Below are positions 18,322 to 26,639 of a stretch of DNA of 61,721 bases, piece by piece; position 1 is the first letter of the stretch, and every line of letters begins with the position of its first letter. This stretch comes from Oceanobacillus alkalisoli (lineage in GTDB: Bacteria > Bacillota > Bacilli > Bacillales > Amphibacillaceae), in NCBI RefSeq assembly GCF_021556485.1, contig NZ_JAKGBW010000022.1:1-61721 (forward strand). Direction: 5' to 3'. The notes beneath the pieces are model-generated. The model was not told the origin of the DNA. It searched no databases and saw only the letters and a program-made list of their open reading frames with translations. The position numbers were made by a program, and so were the translations under genes.

Positions 18322-20070
18322 TTAGTTCACAATTTGCATAATTTCTTCCCGGTCTTGGTATTGAATATCATAAATTCGGCGATATATACCGTTCATTGCA
18401 AGTAATTGATCATGGGTGCCACGTTCCCTTATTTCCCCTTCTTCTAATACTAAAATTTCATCAGCATGCTTAATGGAGGAAATGCGGTGAGCGATAATAA
18501 AGGAAGTCCTTTCTCTCATTACTTCCTTTAAAGCAGCTTGGATTTTAAACTCTGTTTCCATATCGACCGCGGAAGTAGCATCATCAAGAATCAAGATGCT
18601 CGGATTGATACAAAGTGCACGGGCTATCGCGATTCGCTGTTTTTGTCCACCGGATAACCCCATTCCTCTTTCGCCAAGTAATGTGTCATATCCTTTTGGC
18701 AAATCCATAATAAAGTCATGCGCTTGAGCGCGTTTTGCAGCATCTACCACCTGTTCGTCACTTATATCCGGCTGCCCATATGCTATATTTTCACGAATTG
18801 ATGTAGAAAATAAAAAAGGCTCCTGCAAAACAAAACCAATCTGACTCCGTAATGACTTTAATTCAAAATCGGAAACCGGGTGGCCATCGATGAGCACCTT
18901 GCCCTGCTCTGCTTCATAAAACCTCGTAATCAATTGGGTAATGCTCGTTTTCCCTGAACCGGTAGCACCAATTAGACCGACGACTTTTCCAGGTGGTGCA
19001 TCAAAATCAATATGTTTAAGTGCTGTATCATCATCTTCCACATATTGCAGCGAAACATCTTTGAACGTGACATGACCTTTTATGTGCTTGATGATTGGAT
19101 TTTCCTTTTCCTGTACTTCCTCCTCCCGGTCAAGAATCTCAATTAATCGCTCGCCTGATGCTTTTGCTTGGGAGAACATATTAACAACAAATCCAAGGTT
19201 CATAATCGGACTAAGGATATACCAAACTAAACTGAAAAAAGCAACAAGCTCACCAAGCGCTAGTCTGTCATGAATGACAAGATAGCCTCCATATCCTAAT
19301 AATGAAACGACTGCAATATTGCCGATCAGTTCCATTAACGGGAAATATTTTGCCCATAGTTTAGAGGTGAATAAGTATCGCTTCCGGTAATCATCATTAC
19401 TGGAAGAAAATCTGCCGATCTCGAATTCTTCCCGTGATAGTGATTTAACTGTATTCATTCCACTAATATTTTCTTGCACCCGCGTATTCAACCTTCCAAA
19501 GGACTTCCTGACATTCCTAAATGCTGGATGCACTTGTTTATCAAATTGAAAAACAACGATTCCAAGAAACGGCATAGCAAGCATTGTGACGATGGCAAGC
19601 GGAATGGAATAGTAGAACATGACCGTTAAACTGATTCCAATCAGCAGGACAATCCGAATTAATTCCGCGAAACCAGCAGATAAAAAAAAGCGAAACCCTT
19701 CAACGTCTGCCGTCATTCTTGACATTATATCTCCGGTTTTTGAATTATCGTAATATTCAAAGGACAATGCTTGTAACTTTCCATACAATGCGTTTCTAAG
19801 ATGATAAACCGACGTCATTCCGAATAACTCGCTTAAATATTGAAAAGAAAACGTAGAAATTCCTTTAATCACCATGAGACCGAAGAAAATAAGTGAAATA
19901 TAAAGAATAAGTCCATATCGGTCTTTAAGTACGACTTCATCAATCGTTATTTGCAGAATGATTGGATAAACAACCGTTATACACGTCAGGATAATCAAAA
20001 AGAATAACGACCAAAGGAAATAATGCTTATGCGGCCAATAGAATTCTTTCAATCGTTTAAAAGTATCCAA
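18322..20070 (-). CDS. ABC exporter half-transporter, degenerate-Walker-B subunit (YfiB-like)
   Basis: This 582-residue half-transporter has six predicted membrane helices in the first 310 residues and a C-terminal ATPase. It has Walker A GATGSGKT, a canonical signature LSGGQKQR and Walker B ILILDDATSAVD, where Asp replaces the catalytic Glu. The start is TTG with AAGGAGG upstream. It is the first gene of a two-gene operon; its LSGGQ would complete the active ATP site of the other subunit. The operon is flanked at both ends by type B repeats in the same orientation. Confidence 0.9.
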   Translation of the reverse strand: MDTFKRLKEFYWPHKHYFLWSLFFLIILTCITVVYPIILQITIDEVVLKDRYGLILYISLIFFGLMVIKGISTFSFQYLSELFGMTSVYHLRNALYGKLQALSFEYYDNSKTGDIMSRMTADVEGFRFFLSAGFAELIRIVLLIGISLTVMFYYSIPLAIVTMLAMPFLGIVVFQFDKQVHPAFRNVRKSFGRLNTRVQENISGMNTVKSLSREEFEIGRFSSSNDDYRKRYLFTSKLWAKYFPLMELIGNIAVVSLLGYGGYLVIHDRLALGELVAFFSLVWYILSPIMNLGFVVNMFSQAKASGERLIEILDREEEVQEKENPIIKHIKGHVTFKDVSLQYVEDDDTALKHIDFDAPPGKVVGLIGATGSGKTSITQLITRFYEAEQGKVLIDGHPVSDFELKSLRSQIGFVLQEPFLFSTSIRENIAYGQPDISDEQVVDAAKRAQAHDFIMDLPKGYDTLLGERGMGLSGGQKQRIAIARALCINPSILILDDATSAVDMETEFKIQAALKEVMRERTSFIIAHRISSIKHADEILVLEEGEIRERGTHDQLLAMNGIYRRIYDIQYQDREEIMQIVN

Positions 20071-20159
20071 TTGTATACCTCCTTCTAAATTGTCAGTATA
20101 TATTAATATAACGGATACCGAAATAAATAGCTATAACAATTTATTATTTTTTACTAACT

Positions 20160-20345
20160 TTTTTGGGACATGGGGTCAGAGGCCTCGGTCAGAGGTTTTG
20201 TCCCACTTTCTCAATATAACGTGAAACTTCAATCAGTGGGGGTTTTTTCACCCCTCACTGATCGTTAATTGATATTAGCGTCCATTATCTTACGCCTTAC
20301 TATTCTCGACATGGCCTGAAGGATTGAGATGGGAAATCTACGGAC
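20160..20345 (+). repeat. Intergenic repeat, type B copy 2
   Basis: A small hairpin (TGGGACA with TGTCCCA-like arm, about 20163-20207) is followed by the type B sequence: GTGAAACTTCAATCAGTGGGG at 20220, a T-run, and CCCCTCACTGAT, which forms an imperfect hairpin with the first block. It then has GTTAATTGA and ATGGCCTGAAGGATTGAG. It sits upstream of the ABC exporter operon and has the same orientation as copy 1. Confidence 0.6.
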
Positions 20346-20383
20346 GATTATATCGGGATAAAGACAAATGCTTTTTTATCCAA

Positions 20384-20416
20384 AAAAAATATCCTCAAAT
20401 CATGAGGATATTTTTT
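20384..20416 (-). terminator. Terminator of the cbpB gene
   Basis: A perfect 14-bp stem (AAAAAATATCCTCA at 20384-20397, TGAGGATATTTTTT at 20403-20416) has an eight-T tail on the minus strand. The 117-bp mobile element lies between it and the cbpB stop codon. Confidence 0.85.
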
Positions 20417-20431
20417 CAGGCAGTATAGGTT

Positions 20432-20548
20432 AATGAATTTCATAATACGTATTTAATGCTTCACCATCACCATATGTAGTTGAGTTGGTTCGTTCCCAAC
20501 TACATATGGTGATGGAAAAGCCGACTTTGGTAATTATGAAATTCATTC
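20432..20548 (+). mobile_element. 117-bp MITE-like element, copy 1
   Basis: The ends are 15-bp inverted repeats (AATGAATTTCATAAT). The centre is a perfect 19-bp hairpin (CCATCACCATATGTAGTTG at 20464-20482 with its complement at 20497-20515, 14-nt loop). The same 117 bases occur in inverted orientation at 50412-50528 with no mismatch. AGGTT flanks it on both sides (20427-20431 and 20549-20553), as a target duplication would. It encodes no protein and ends just before the cbpB stop codon. Confidence 0.88.
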
Positions 20549-20554
20549 AGGTTA

Positions 20555-21004
20555 TTATTTTTTATAATTTTTCATATAAATATCTTTCTTCAATTCCTTC
20601 AAAATGGCTCGTCGCGTTAAGATTCCATCAAAGTAACCATCTTCATCCACTACACAAATAAAAGCATGATCAATCAAAGCATTTAAGCCATCTACTAAAT
20701 TATTGTCCCTTGTCAAACAAGGTATGTCGCAGTTCATAACTTCTTCTACGCGCATCTCCGACAAGTTTTCAATTTCAAAACGTTCCAGGCCAAGAATCTC
20801 ATTTAAAATGACTGTTTTGCCAACAATACCTACTAATTTATAAGAAGAATCCAGTACGGGTACTGCCGCATAACCAGATTTCACAAGCACGAGTAAGGCG
20901 TGCTCCAGCGGATTGTTTAGTTGGACGTGAGCAACCTTTTCGGATGAAATCATTAATTCTCCTACTAGTATATTCTGTAATTCTCTTTCTTGCATGGTAC
21001 TCAA
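20555..21004 (-). CDS. cbpB: c-di-AMP-binding CBS domain protein CbpB (DarB/YkuL)
   Basis: This 149-residue protein consists of two CBS domains (about residues 15-70 and 88-145) and matches B. subtilis YkuL/DarB/CbpB throughout, including the KVAHVQ.NNPLEHALLVL segment and the C-terminal FEGI-type TRRAILKEL block (FDGILTRRAILKELKK). The B. subtilis protein binds c-di-AMP and, when unbound, stimulates Rel and pyruvate carboxylase. The start is TTG, with AAGGGGG 8 bp upstream; an ATG 9 bp later is less well placed. A mobile element follows the stop codon. Confidence 0.92.
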   Translation of the reverse strand: MSTMQERELQNILVGELMISSEKVAHVQLNNPLEHALLVLVKSGYAAVPVLDSSYKLVGIVGKTVILNEILGLERFEIENLSEMRVEEVMNCDIPCLTRDNNLVDGLNALIDHAFICVVDEDGYFDGILTRRAILKELKKDIYMKNYKK

Positions 21005-21237
21005 AAAATTACCCCCTTCTCAAACGATACATCCATATTTTGTTCGGGTTAATTGTTATAATTTGTCCGTAAGCTAGCTGCAATTTTAAATACATGTTGG
21101 CGCTATCATTTCTTGAGTAATTAATTTTTAATTATCATACGGATTAACTCTTTTACAAAGATGTTTCACTTCCATTATAGCAGATATCATGTTATATTAC
21201 GAAACTCAAGTCCTAAATAATAAAAGGAGATGAACGA

Positions 21238-21291
21238 ATGATACACTTCGAAGGATGGATAGCAGATGTACAAAAGCATGGTTCAAATTAA
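21238..21291 (+). CDS. Possible 17-codon peptide
   Basis: ATG at 21238 follows an excellent ribosome binding site (AAAAGGAGATG) and encodes MIHFEGWIADVQKHGSN. It may be a short peptide or the surviving start of a decayed gene. No family is recognised. The rest of the 21005-21522 interval shows no clear feature. Confidence 0.3.
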   Translation: MIHFEGWIADVQKHGSN

Positions 21292-21522
21292 ATTCAAAAA
21301 ACTTCATCTTATTAAAGTATATCGTTTTGTAGGAAATATGTCAATGATTTGACTGATAATTTAGATTATAACACGTTCTTCATTTTCTGCCTTTATAAAT
21401 ACGAACCTATTGTTTGCCCATACCACTTTCCTTCTGTACGGCATCTTCACTTCCGTGCTATAATCGGAAAGTATAACGATTTAAACAGGACGGAAGTTTT
21501 ATTATAGAAAGGTTTGACCCAG

Positions 21523-22383
21523 ATGAATCGACGAGCATTTTTAAAGCGAGCGGCAGGATTCATGTTTACTTTAATTGGTTTAAGCGGTGGAACATTTTTT
21601 TACAGCAGAGAAATTGAGCCAGCAAGCTTACATATCCAAGAAGAACCTATTACATCAATTAAAATCCCAGCAACATTCCATAATAAGAAAATCATCCAAT
21701 TCTCCGATACCCATCTTGGATTTAATTATTCGGTTGAAGACTTAGAAAAGCTTGTCAGCCTGATTAATAAACGAAAGCCAGATATTATCTTGTTTACAGG
21801 TGATTTGATCGATAATCCAAAGTATTTGCAAGAGCAGGAACATCAACCTATTATCAATGTGCTCGGAAGCTTAGATGCTCCCTTAGGTAAATATTGGATT
21901 TACGGGAATCATGATCATGGCGGTTATGGCACGGATACGATTCTTGACATTATGGAAGCAGCTGATTTTACCTTATTACAAAACAGCCACGTAGAAATCA
22001 ATTCAGAACAGGATGCATTCATTCTTGCAGGAATTGATGATCTTATGCTCGGTAAACCCGATTTGGAAGCCGCACTAAATCAAGCGAACTCAGAGCTATT
22101 TACAATCCTGCTTGCCCATGAACCGGATTTTGCAGATGAAGCGGTAAAGTATCCAGTGGATGTGCAACTTTCAGGCCATAGCCACGGCGGTCAAGTGCGC
22201 TTACCTATCATCGGACACCTCTACACTCCCCCTTATGCGGAAAATTATGTAGTTGGTAAATATCTCATTGACAATCGATTGCAACTATTCGTAAATGCAG
22301 GCATCGGAACAACCCGTGTCCCCTACCGTTTATTTTGTAAACCTGAAATCCATGAATACACATTAAAAGCCAATTTGTCATAA
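21523..22383 (+). CDS. ykuE: Tat-exported metallophosphoesterase (YkuE-like)
   Basis: This protein of about 286 residues begins with a twin-arginine signal (MNRRAFLKRAAGF then a hydrophobic stretch). A calcineurin-like phosphoesterase domain follows: FSDTHLG near residue 65, FTGDLID near 97, GNHDHGGY near 128 and SGHSHGGQ near 222, which together supply the binuclear metal ligands. B. subtilis YkuE is a known Tat substrate at the cell wall. The ATG at 21523 has AAAGG 10 bp upstream; the alternative TTG at 21514 is too close to it. Confidence 0.93.
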   Translation: MNRRAFLKRAAGFMFTLIGLSGGTFFYSREIEPASLHIQEEPITSIKIPATFHNKKIIQFSDTHLGFNYSVEDLEKLVSLINKRKPDIILFTGDLIDNPKYLQEQEHQPIINVLGSLDAPLGKYWIYGNHDHGGYGTDTILDIMEAADFTLLQNSHVEINSEQDAFILAGIDDLMLGKPDLEAALNQANSELFTILLAHEPDFADEAVKYPVDVQLSGHSHGGQVRLPIIGHLYTPPYAENYVVGKYLIDNRLQLFVNAGIGTTRVPYRLFCKPEIHEYTLKANLS

Positions 22384-22481
22384 ATGTTTCACAGGAAAGT
22401 CATTGGGTTCAGCTAAAACCTAAATAAAAGAATGCTATACTAAACATAAGCTTATTTACTTAGAAAGGAAGATTGTCTTAC

Positions 22482-23054
22482 ATGAAGCGCCTATTATTTA
22501 TCTTGGCACTCTCCCTTTTCCTGGCTGGCTGCGGTGAAGCAATCGAAACGAATATGAGTGAAGATATGCTGGATTTCGAGTTCACCACTCAAGATAACGA
22601 AACGATGAGCCTGAAGGATTTAGAGGGTGAATATTGGATTGCTGATATGATTTTCACAAACTGTACAACCGTATGTTTACCAATGACTTCCAACATGAAA
22701 ATGCTCCAGGATCGTTTAGCTGAAGAAGGATATGGCGATCTCAATCTTGTCTCTTTTAGTGTCGACCCTGATTATGATACACCGGAAGTACTCCGGGAAT
22801 ATGGGGAAAGCTATGATGTCGACTTCAGTAATTGGACATTTCTAACGGGTTATGATTTTCAAACGATTAAAGAAATCTCAATCAAATCGTTTAAGAGTTT
22901 ACTTGCCGAGGCCCCGGAAGGTACAGACCAAGTAACACATGGAACTAGATTTTTCCTGATCAATCCTGAAGGAGAAGTTATTAAATATTACGATGGAGTC
23001 CAATCCGAAACGATAGAATCAATTATAAATGATATCAATAAACTAAATGAATAA
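22482..23054 (+). CDS. Sco1/SenC family lipoprotein
   Basis: This 190-residue thioredoxin-fold lipoprotein has lipobox LAGC (Cys17), the copper/thiol motif C61-TTV-C65 and the conserved His153 in THGTRF, the full ligand set of Sco proteins. It likely delivers copper to, or reduces the CuA site of, cytochrome c oxidase on the outer membrane face, as BsSco (YpmQ) does. The ATG at 22482 follows AAAGGAAG. A terminator follows. Confidence 0.93.
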   Translation: MKRLLFILALSLFLAGCGEAIETNMSEDMLDFEFTTQDNETMSLKDLEGEYWIADMIFTNCTTVCLPMTSNMKMLQDRLAEEGYGDLNLVSFSVDPDYDTPEVLREYGESYDVDFSNWTFLTGYDFQTIKEISIKSFKSLLAEAPEGTDQVTHGTRFFLINPEGEVIKYYDGVQSETIESIINDINKLNE

Positions 23055-23066
23055 AACAATTCTTCG

Positions 23067-23094
23067 AAAAGCATTCAAAACGAATGCTTTTTTT
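23067..23094 (+). terminator. Terminator of the Sco gene
   Basis: A perfect 10-bp stem (AAAAGCATTC at 23067-23076, GAATGCTTTT at 23082-23091) runs into a seven-T tract. Confidence 0.85.
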
Positions 23095-23253
23095 CATAAA
23101 AAAAATAGATCATCATATAACGCTGAACGAAACCTCTTTCTCTAATACGCTGGATCATGAAGCGAAAGTGAATCTACCTTAAATCTCCCATTGCCTAAAC
23201 CGTTTCTTTAAGGTACGATAGATATAATAGAGATGTTGTAAAGGAGTGAGTTT

Positions 23254-23724
23254 ATGAGTACAGACAGTGATATACACGAAATAGCTCAAGCAATTTTCAG
23301 CGTTAACCGCCATGCGAAAACTGCCCCGGAGCCTCAACATTTATATTTCATCAAAAAAGAAGCAATCAATAAATTATTAAAGGAAAAGCGCGCCGAAAGA
23401 ATCGGGCTTCATTTCTCGGACAGGCCTAAGTACAGCAACCAGCATTCCACATTACTTGTTAAAGTGGCAGATTATTATTTTCACATTCCTCCAACAAAGG
23501 AAGACTTCAAAGAATTGGAACATCTCGGTTCCTTAGATAAAAACTACCGAAATCCCCATTCGAAAATGTCACTTTCACAAGCTAAACGAGTTCTTTATCC
23601 TTATATCAACTATAAGCCTTCAACTAAACCGAAAAAAAGCCGAACTTATACATCAGCTTACTACACACCCTCATCTCTTGGTAAGATGGAATGGCCGCCA
23701 ACTAGTAGACACAGGAATTATTAA
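23254..23724 (+). CDS. ykyB: YkyB family protein
   Basis: This 156-residue basic soluble protein is recognised as the YkyB family by VNRHAKTA near residue 18, a middle GLHFSDRPKYS and the YFHIPPTKEDF...LGSLD...RNP...MSLSQAK series. The function is unknown. The last 30 residues are Ser/Thr/Tyr-rich and probably disordered. The ribosome binding site AAAGGAGTGAG precedes the ATG. In B. subtilis ykyB is also close to ykuE. Confidence 0.85.
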   Translation: MSTDSDIHEIAQAIFSVNRHAKTAPEPQHLYFIKKEAINKLLKEKRAERIGLHFSDRPKYSNQHSTLLVKVADYYFHIPPTKEDFKELEHLGSLDKNYRNPHSKMSLSQAKRVLYPYINYKPSTKPKKSRTYTSAYYTPSSLGKMEWPPTSRHRNY

Positions 23725-23738
23725 CCCTCTAAAATATT

Positions 23739-23792
23739 CATCAGTAAAAAGGCGCAAACAGCAACATGGCTGTTTACGCCTTTTTACTGATG
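23739..23792. terminator. Shared terminator between ykyB and a convergent gene
   Basis: A 23-bp stem with one wobble (23739-23761 with 23770-23792, core AAAAAGGCG...) encloses an 8-nt loop. The right arm encodes the C-terminus of the convergent membrane protein gene. Confidence 0.85.
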
Positions 23793-24100
23793 AACCGTCT
23801 AAATAAATATTTGCACACCAAACTAATGATCAACAAAATCCCATAAATTCCAATAATCTGTAATAAATATGGTAAAAATATAACCGCCTGCATTTCTTTC
23901 CTGCCAATAATCAATATAAAAAAGAAAAAATTCAAAAAAGTAATACTTCCTACGAGATATCCGAGTAAATATTCTTTTTCCTTGCCCCACTCAATTAGAC
24001 GTTTCACCAGTATAAATATACATAAGAGCAACAATAAACCCGCCATAATAAAAAGAAAGTCATAATGAAAGAAAATCAATTCGGAAAAGAAACGGCCCAT
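23774..24100 (-). CDS. Hypothetical membrane protein, three predicted helices
   Basis: This 108-residue hydrophobic protein has three likely membrane helices (about residues 13-33, 47-65 and 75-95) and a basic C-terminus (KYLFRRFISKK). No family is recognised. Its last codons form one arm of the terminator shared with ykyB. The gene appears monocistronic. Confidence 0.65.
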   Translation of the reverse strand: MGRFFSELIFFHYDFLFIMAGLLLLLCIFILVKRLIEWGKEKEYLLGYLVGSITFLNFFFFILIIGRKEMQAVIFLPYLLQIIGIYGILLIISLVCKYLFRRFISKKA

Positions 24101-24214
24101 TATGAAACCTCCAACTAAGCAATTTAAATAGCTTTATTGTTCCCATTTAAAAAATTACTATACATCTAAATACTTTACGAATATAATGAAAGTGAGAATG
24201 GTAGAAAGAGAGCG

Positions 24215-25132
24215 ATGTTGGTGAATAAAGCATTTATCTATATTCTTATCGGGGCTGCGTTATGGGGGACAATTGGATTTTATGTAAAAAATCTCTATGC
24301 ATATGGTTTTACTCCAATGGAGGTAGTGACACTCAGAGTATGGACGTCAGCTGTTATTCTCGTCTTATATTTACTGTTCACTGCACCGAAAAGATTGAAA
24401 TTGCATCAATTAACCGACATCAAATACTTCATTGGCACCGGTATTTTCAGTATTGTATTTTTCAACTATTGCATGTTTACTGCTATCGAAACATCGACAA
24501 TCCCTGTTGCTACTGCATTACTTTATACAGGTCCGGCATTTGTGACCATTTTTTCTTACCTTTTATTCAAAGAGCCGTTAACACGAATTAAAATCATTGC
24601 CCTCTGTATCACATTATTCGGCACGAGTCTTGTCGTTGGTTTAATTCCCTTTGACAAGGAAGCATTTAAATTTGGGAGTGTTGTTTTCGGGATCGGTTCA
24701 GCAGTTGGATATGCACTGTATAGCATATTCAGTAAATACGCTTTGAGGAAATATACAACACTACCGATTACGACCTTTACATTTCTAACTGCAGCTATTG
24801 CTTTAATCCCCTTCTTTCCTTACAAAGAGAAAGTTATGTTATTAATCAATCAAGAAGTACTCTTTTACGCTTTCGGCTTAGGATTACTCCCTACTGCAGT
24901 CGCTTATATCATTTATACACATGGATTAAATCGCACAGAGGCTTCAAAAGCTTCTATTCTGACAACGGTAGAACCCGTAGTAGCGACCATGATTGGAATT
25001 TTCATTTTCCAAGAAACTTTCTCGTTCATTCAAATGCTAGGAATGGCTTGTATTATCTGTGCTGTGATTGTTGTGCAAGTTTATAGCAGTAATCAAAATA
25101 ATGTAACCAGGTCACCCAAACTTCGAGCATAA
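24215..25132 (+). CDS. EamA/DMT family permease
   Basis: This 305-residue protein has ten predicted membrane helices made of two EamA repeats. The first starts at GAALWGTIGFYVKNLYAYG and the second at GIGSAVGYALYSIFSKYALRKY near residue 165. It ends each repeat with the typical LLYTGPAFVTIFSYLLFKEPLT and LTTVEPVVATMIGIFIFQETFS segments. Members export or import amino acids and other metabolites; the substrate is not evident. The ATG at 24215 is used, but a GTG at 24221 fits the AGAAAGAGAG ribosome binding site slightly better. Confidence 0.9.
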   Translation: MLVNKAFIYILIGAALWGTIGFYVKNLYAYGFTPMEVVTLRVWTSAVILVLYLLFTAPKRLKLHQLTDIKYFIGTGIFSIVFFNYCMFTAIETSTIPVATALLYTGPAFVTIFSYLLFKEPLTRIKIIALCITLFGTSLVVGLIPFDKEAFKFGSVVFGIGSAVGYALYSIFSKYALRKYTTLPITTFTFLTAAIALIPFFPYKEKVMLLINQEVLFYAFGLGLLPTAVAYIIYTHGLNRTEASKASILTTVEPVVATMIGIFIFQETFSFIQMLGMACIICAVIVVQVYSSNQNNVTRSPKLRA

Positions 25133-25165
25133 AAAAACGGGAGTATGTTCACATCCCGTTTTTTT
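25131..25165. terminator. Bidirectional terminator after the DMT permease
   Basis: A perfect 12-bp stem (AAAAAAACGGGA at 25131-25142, TCCCGTTTTTTT at 25154-25165) serves the permease and the convergent small basic protein gene. Confidence 0.9.
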
Positions 25166-25173
25166 ACGCTAAT

Positions 25174-25341
25174 TTATTCATTTGATAAAAGCCCAGAGTC
25201 CTGTTCGCGCTGTTTCTTAGCTTTCGCTTCATGCTTCTTCTCCAAACGCATTTCCAGTTGATCGAGGCTATTCTCATCATCAAGCAACTCTCTTATATTT
25301 TGGCTTACGAGTTGTTCAAAACTCATACGTTTAGGTCTCAT
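25174..25341 (-). CDS. FbpB-like small basic protein
   Basis: This 55-residue protein starts MRPKRMSFEQLVSQNIRELL and ends in a charged helix with EMRLEKKHEAKAKKQ. It resembles the Fur-regulated basic protein FbpB family, which in B. subtilis assists the FsrA small RNA in iron sparing. The start at 25341 is set by AAAGGAGTG 6 bp upstream. A TATAAT box lies near 25377 on the minus strand. No convincing Fur box was found, so iron control here is unproven. The 25342-25607 interval shows nothing else clear. Confidence 0.7.
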   Translation of the reverse strand: MRPKRMSFEQLVSQNIRELLDDENSLDQLEMRLEKKHEAKAKKQREQDSGLLSNE

Positions 25342-25607
25342 CTTTTGCACTCCTTTACACATACTAATTTCATTATACCCAATTTTCCATGTTCCTAATC
25401 GAAATTATTTGAACATTTTAGGAACTTTTATTCGTAATTAACGGAAAATTACTATTTCAATTATATTTTATATCATTTAATGATAATTTTCAAACAAATT
25501 ACTCTTTTACATCCAATTTCACAAAGTCAATAAAGCTATTTTCAATTGCTTATCCCCAAATAAATAGCTTACAAACGAATATATACTCTTCCATCCTGTA
25601 CACTTTT

Positions 25608-25802
25608 TTAAATAACTTCATTGCTTTTTTTTATTTCAGAATTCGATTCCTCTTTCATTCTTTCGTATTCATTTAGTAGTTGATCCAATTCCTTGCTTAT
25701 TGTAATGCATTTTTCGTGATTAAGCCCATTTTCTTCCGCAGCCTGAATCATTTTTTTGCGTAAAAACTCAATCTGTTTAAGCATCTCTCCAAGCGTATCC
25801 AT
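25608..25802 (-). CDS. Spo0E-like aspartyl-phosphate phosphatase
   Basis: This 64-residue helical-hairpin protein contains the family signature S-K-E-L-D (ISKELDQLLNEY) near residues 36-46. Members dephosphorylate Spo0A~P or related response regulators and so delay sporulation. The N-terminal EMLKQIEFLRKKMIQAA supplies the first helix. The ribosome binding site is AAAGGAGTG. It is divergently arranged with the signal peptidase gene. Confidence 0.88.
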   Translation of the reverse strand: MDTLGEMLKQIEFLRKKMIQAAEENGLNHEKCITISKELDQLLNEYERMKEESNSEIKKSNEVI

Positions 25803-25938
25803 TGAAAGTATAGCACTCCTTTAAAACTGAATTGTAATTCATTAATTGTCGTGAAAAAACTTTGTCGTTTACTGTCGATAATGAAACAAAGATATGCTAC
25901 TATAAAAAGTGAATTCAAATAGAAAAGGATGGTAGCAA

Positions 25939-26460
25939 TTGGCTACAAAACAAAAATCCGAATGGCTTGAATGGCTAAAAGCCATTATGATCGCTGTCAT
26001 TATTGCTCTTTTAATCCAAAACTTTGTATTCGCCACTTCGATTGTTGAAGGCGATAGTATGGAACCAACGCTTGAAAACGGTGAAAGGCTCATCTTTAAT
26101 AAAATAATTTATATCGTTGATGAGCCGAAGCGTGGTGATATTATTATCATTCAGCAAGTAGACAAAAATTATGTCAAACGGGTTATTGCCCTGCCAGGTG
26201 AAACGGTTGAAATCAAAAATAGTGAATTATATATTGATGGAGAAAGATACATTGAGACATTTCTGAGCGAAGAAATTAGCAGCAAGACTGGGGAGTTCGG
26301 CCCGGTACACGTTCCTCAGGATAGTTATTTTGTGATGGGAGATAACCGCGCGATTAGTAAAGACAGCCGTAACGGCCTCGGATATATTCAGCGCGATGAA
26401 ATCATTGGGAGGTCAGAACTCATTATTTACCCAATTAGTGAATGGGAGCGAACAAAATAA
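25939..26460 (+). CDS. Type I signal peptidase (Sip)
   Basis: This 173-residue single-pass membrane serine protease cleaves secretory signal peptides at the outer membrane face. Visible are the N-terminal helix (about residues 14-32), GDSMEPTL with catalytic Ser40, YVKRVIALPGE with general-base Lys80, and MGDNRAISKDSR. The single helix and the length are typical of the prokaryotic-type SipS/T/U enzymes. The start is TTG, preceded by GGATGG. Confidence 0.95.
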   Translation: MATKQKSEWLEWLKAIMIAVIIALLIQNFVFATSIVEGDSMEPTLENGERLIFNKIIYIVDEPKRGDIIIIQQVDKNYVKRVIALPGETVEIKNSELYIDGERYIETFLSEEISSKTGEFGPVHVPQDSYFVMGDNRAISKDSRNGLGYIQRDEIIGRSELIIYPISEWERTK

Positions 26461-26504
26461 TAAAGTAAACAGGGCAGTCAAGTGTGGCTGCCCTGTTCGA
26501 TTCA

Positions 26505-26585
26505 TTACTTTTCATTATCCAATACACAGTAGCCGATGTTAAGGATAAGAATGGCAAAAAGAACAATCGCATAAATCGTTTCCAT
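26505..26585 (-). CDS. 26-residue single-pass membrane peptide
   Basis: The ORF encodes METIYAIVLFAILILNIGY followed by CVLDNEK: a hydrophobic helix with an acidic C-terminus. The start codon is placed 7 bp after a strong AAAGGGGAG ribosome binding site, which makes chance unlikely. No family is recognised. It is convergent with the signal peptidase gene and followed by the small hairpin at 26468-26497. Confidence 0.6.
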   Translation of the reverse strand: METIYAIVLFAILILNIGYCVLDNEK

Positions 26586-26639
26586 TCATATGCTCCCCTT
26601 TCATAATTTTCATTGGTATTTTTTTCCTGGTGTAACCGT

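Noticed and set aside
20220-20270. Type B hairpins as ordinary terminators
   Set aside because: The CAGTGGGG/CCCACTG hairpin carries its T-run in the loop, not after the stem, and adjacent genes have other terminators or the wrong orientation; treated as a repeat instead.
25461-25500. Fur box before the FbpB-like gene
   Set aside because: Only a half-site-like TGATAAT in AT-rich sequence, about 140 bp from the start codon and upstream of the likely promoter; no 7-1-7 match.
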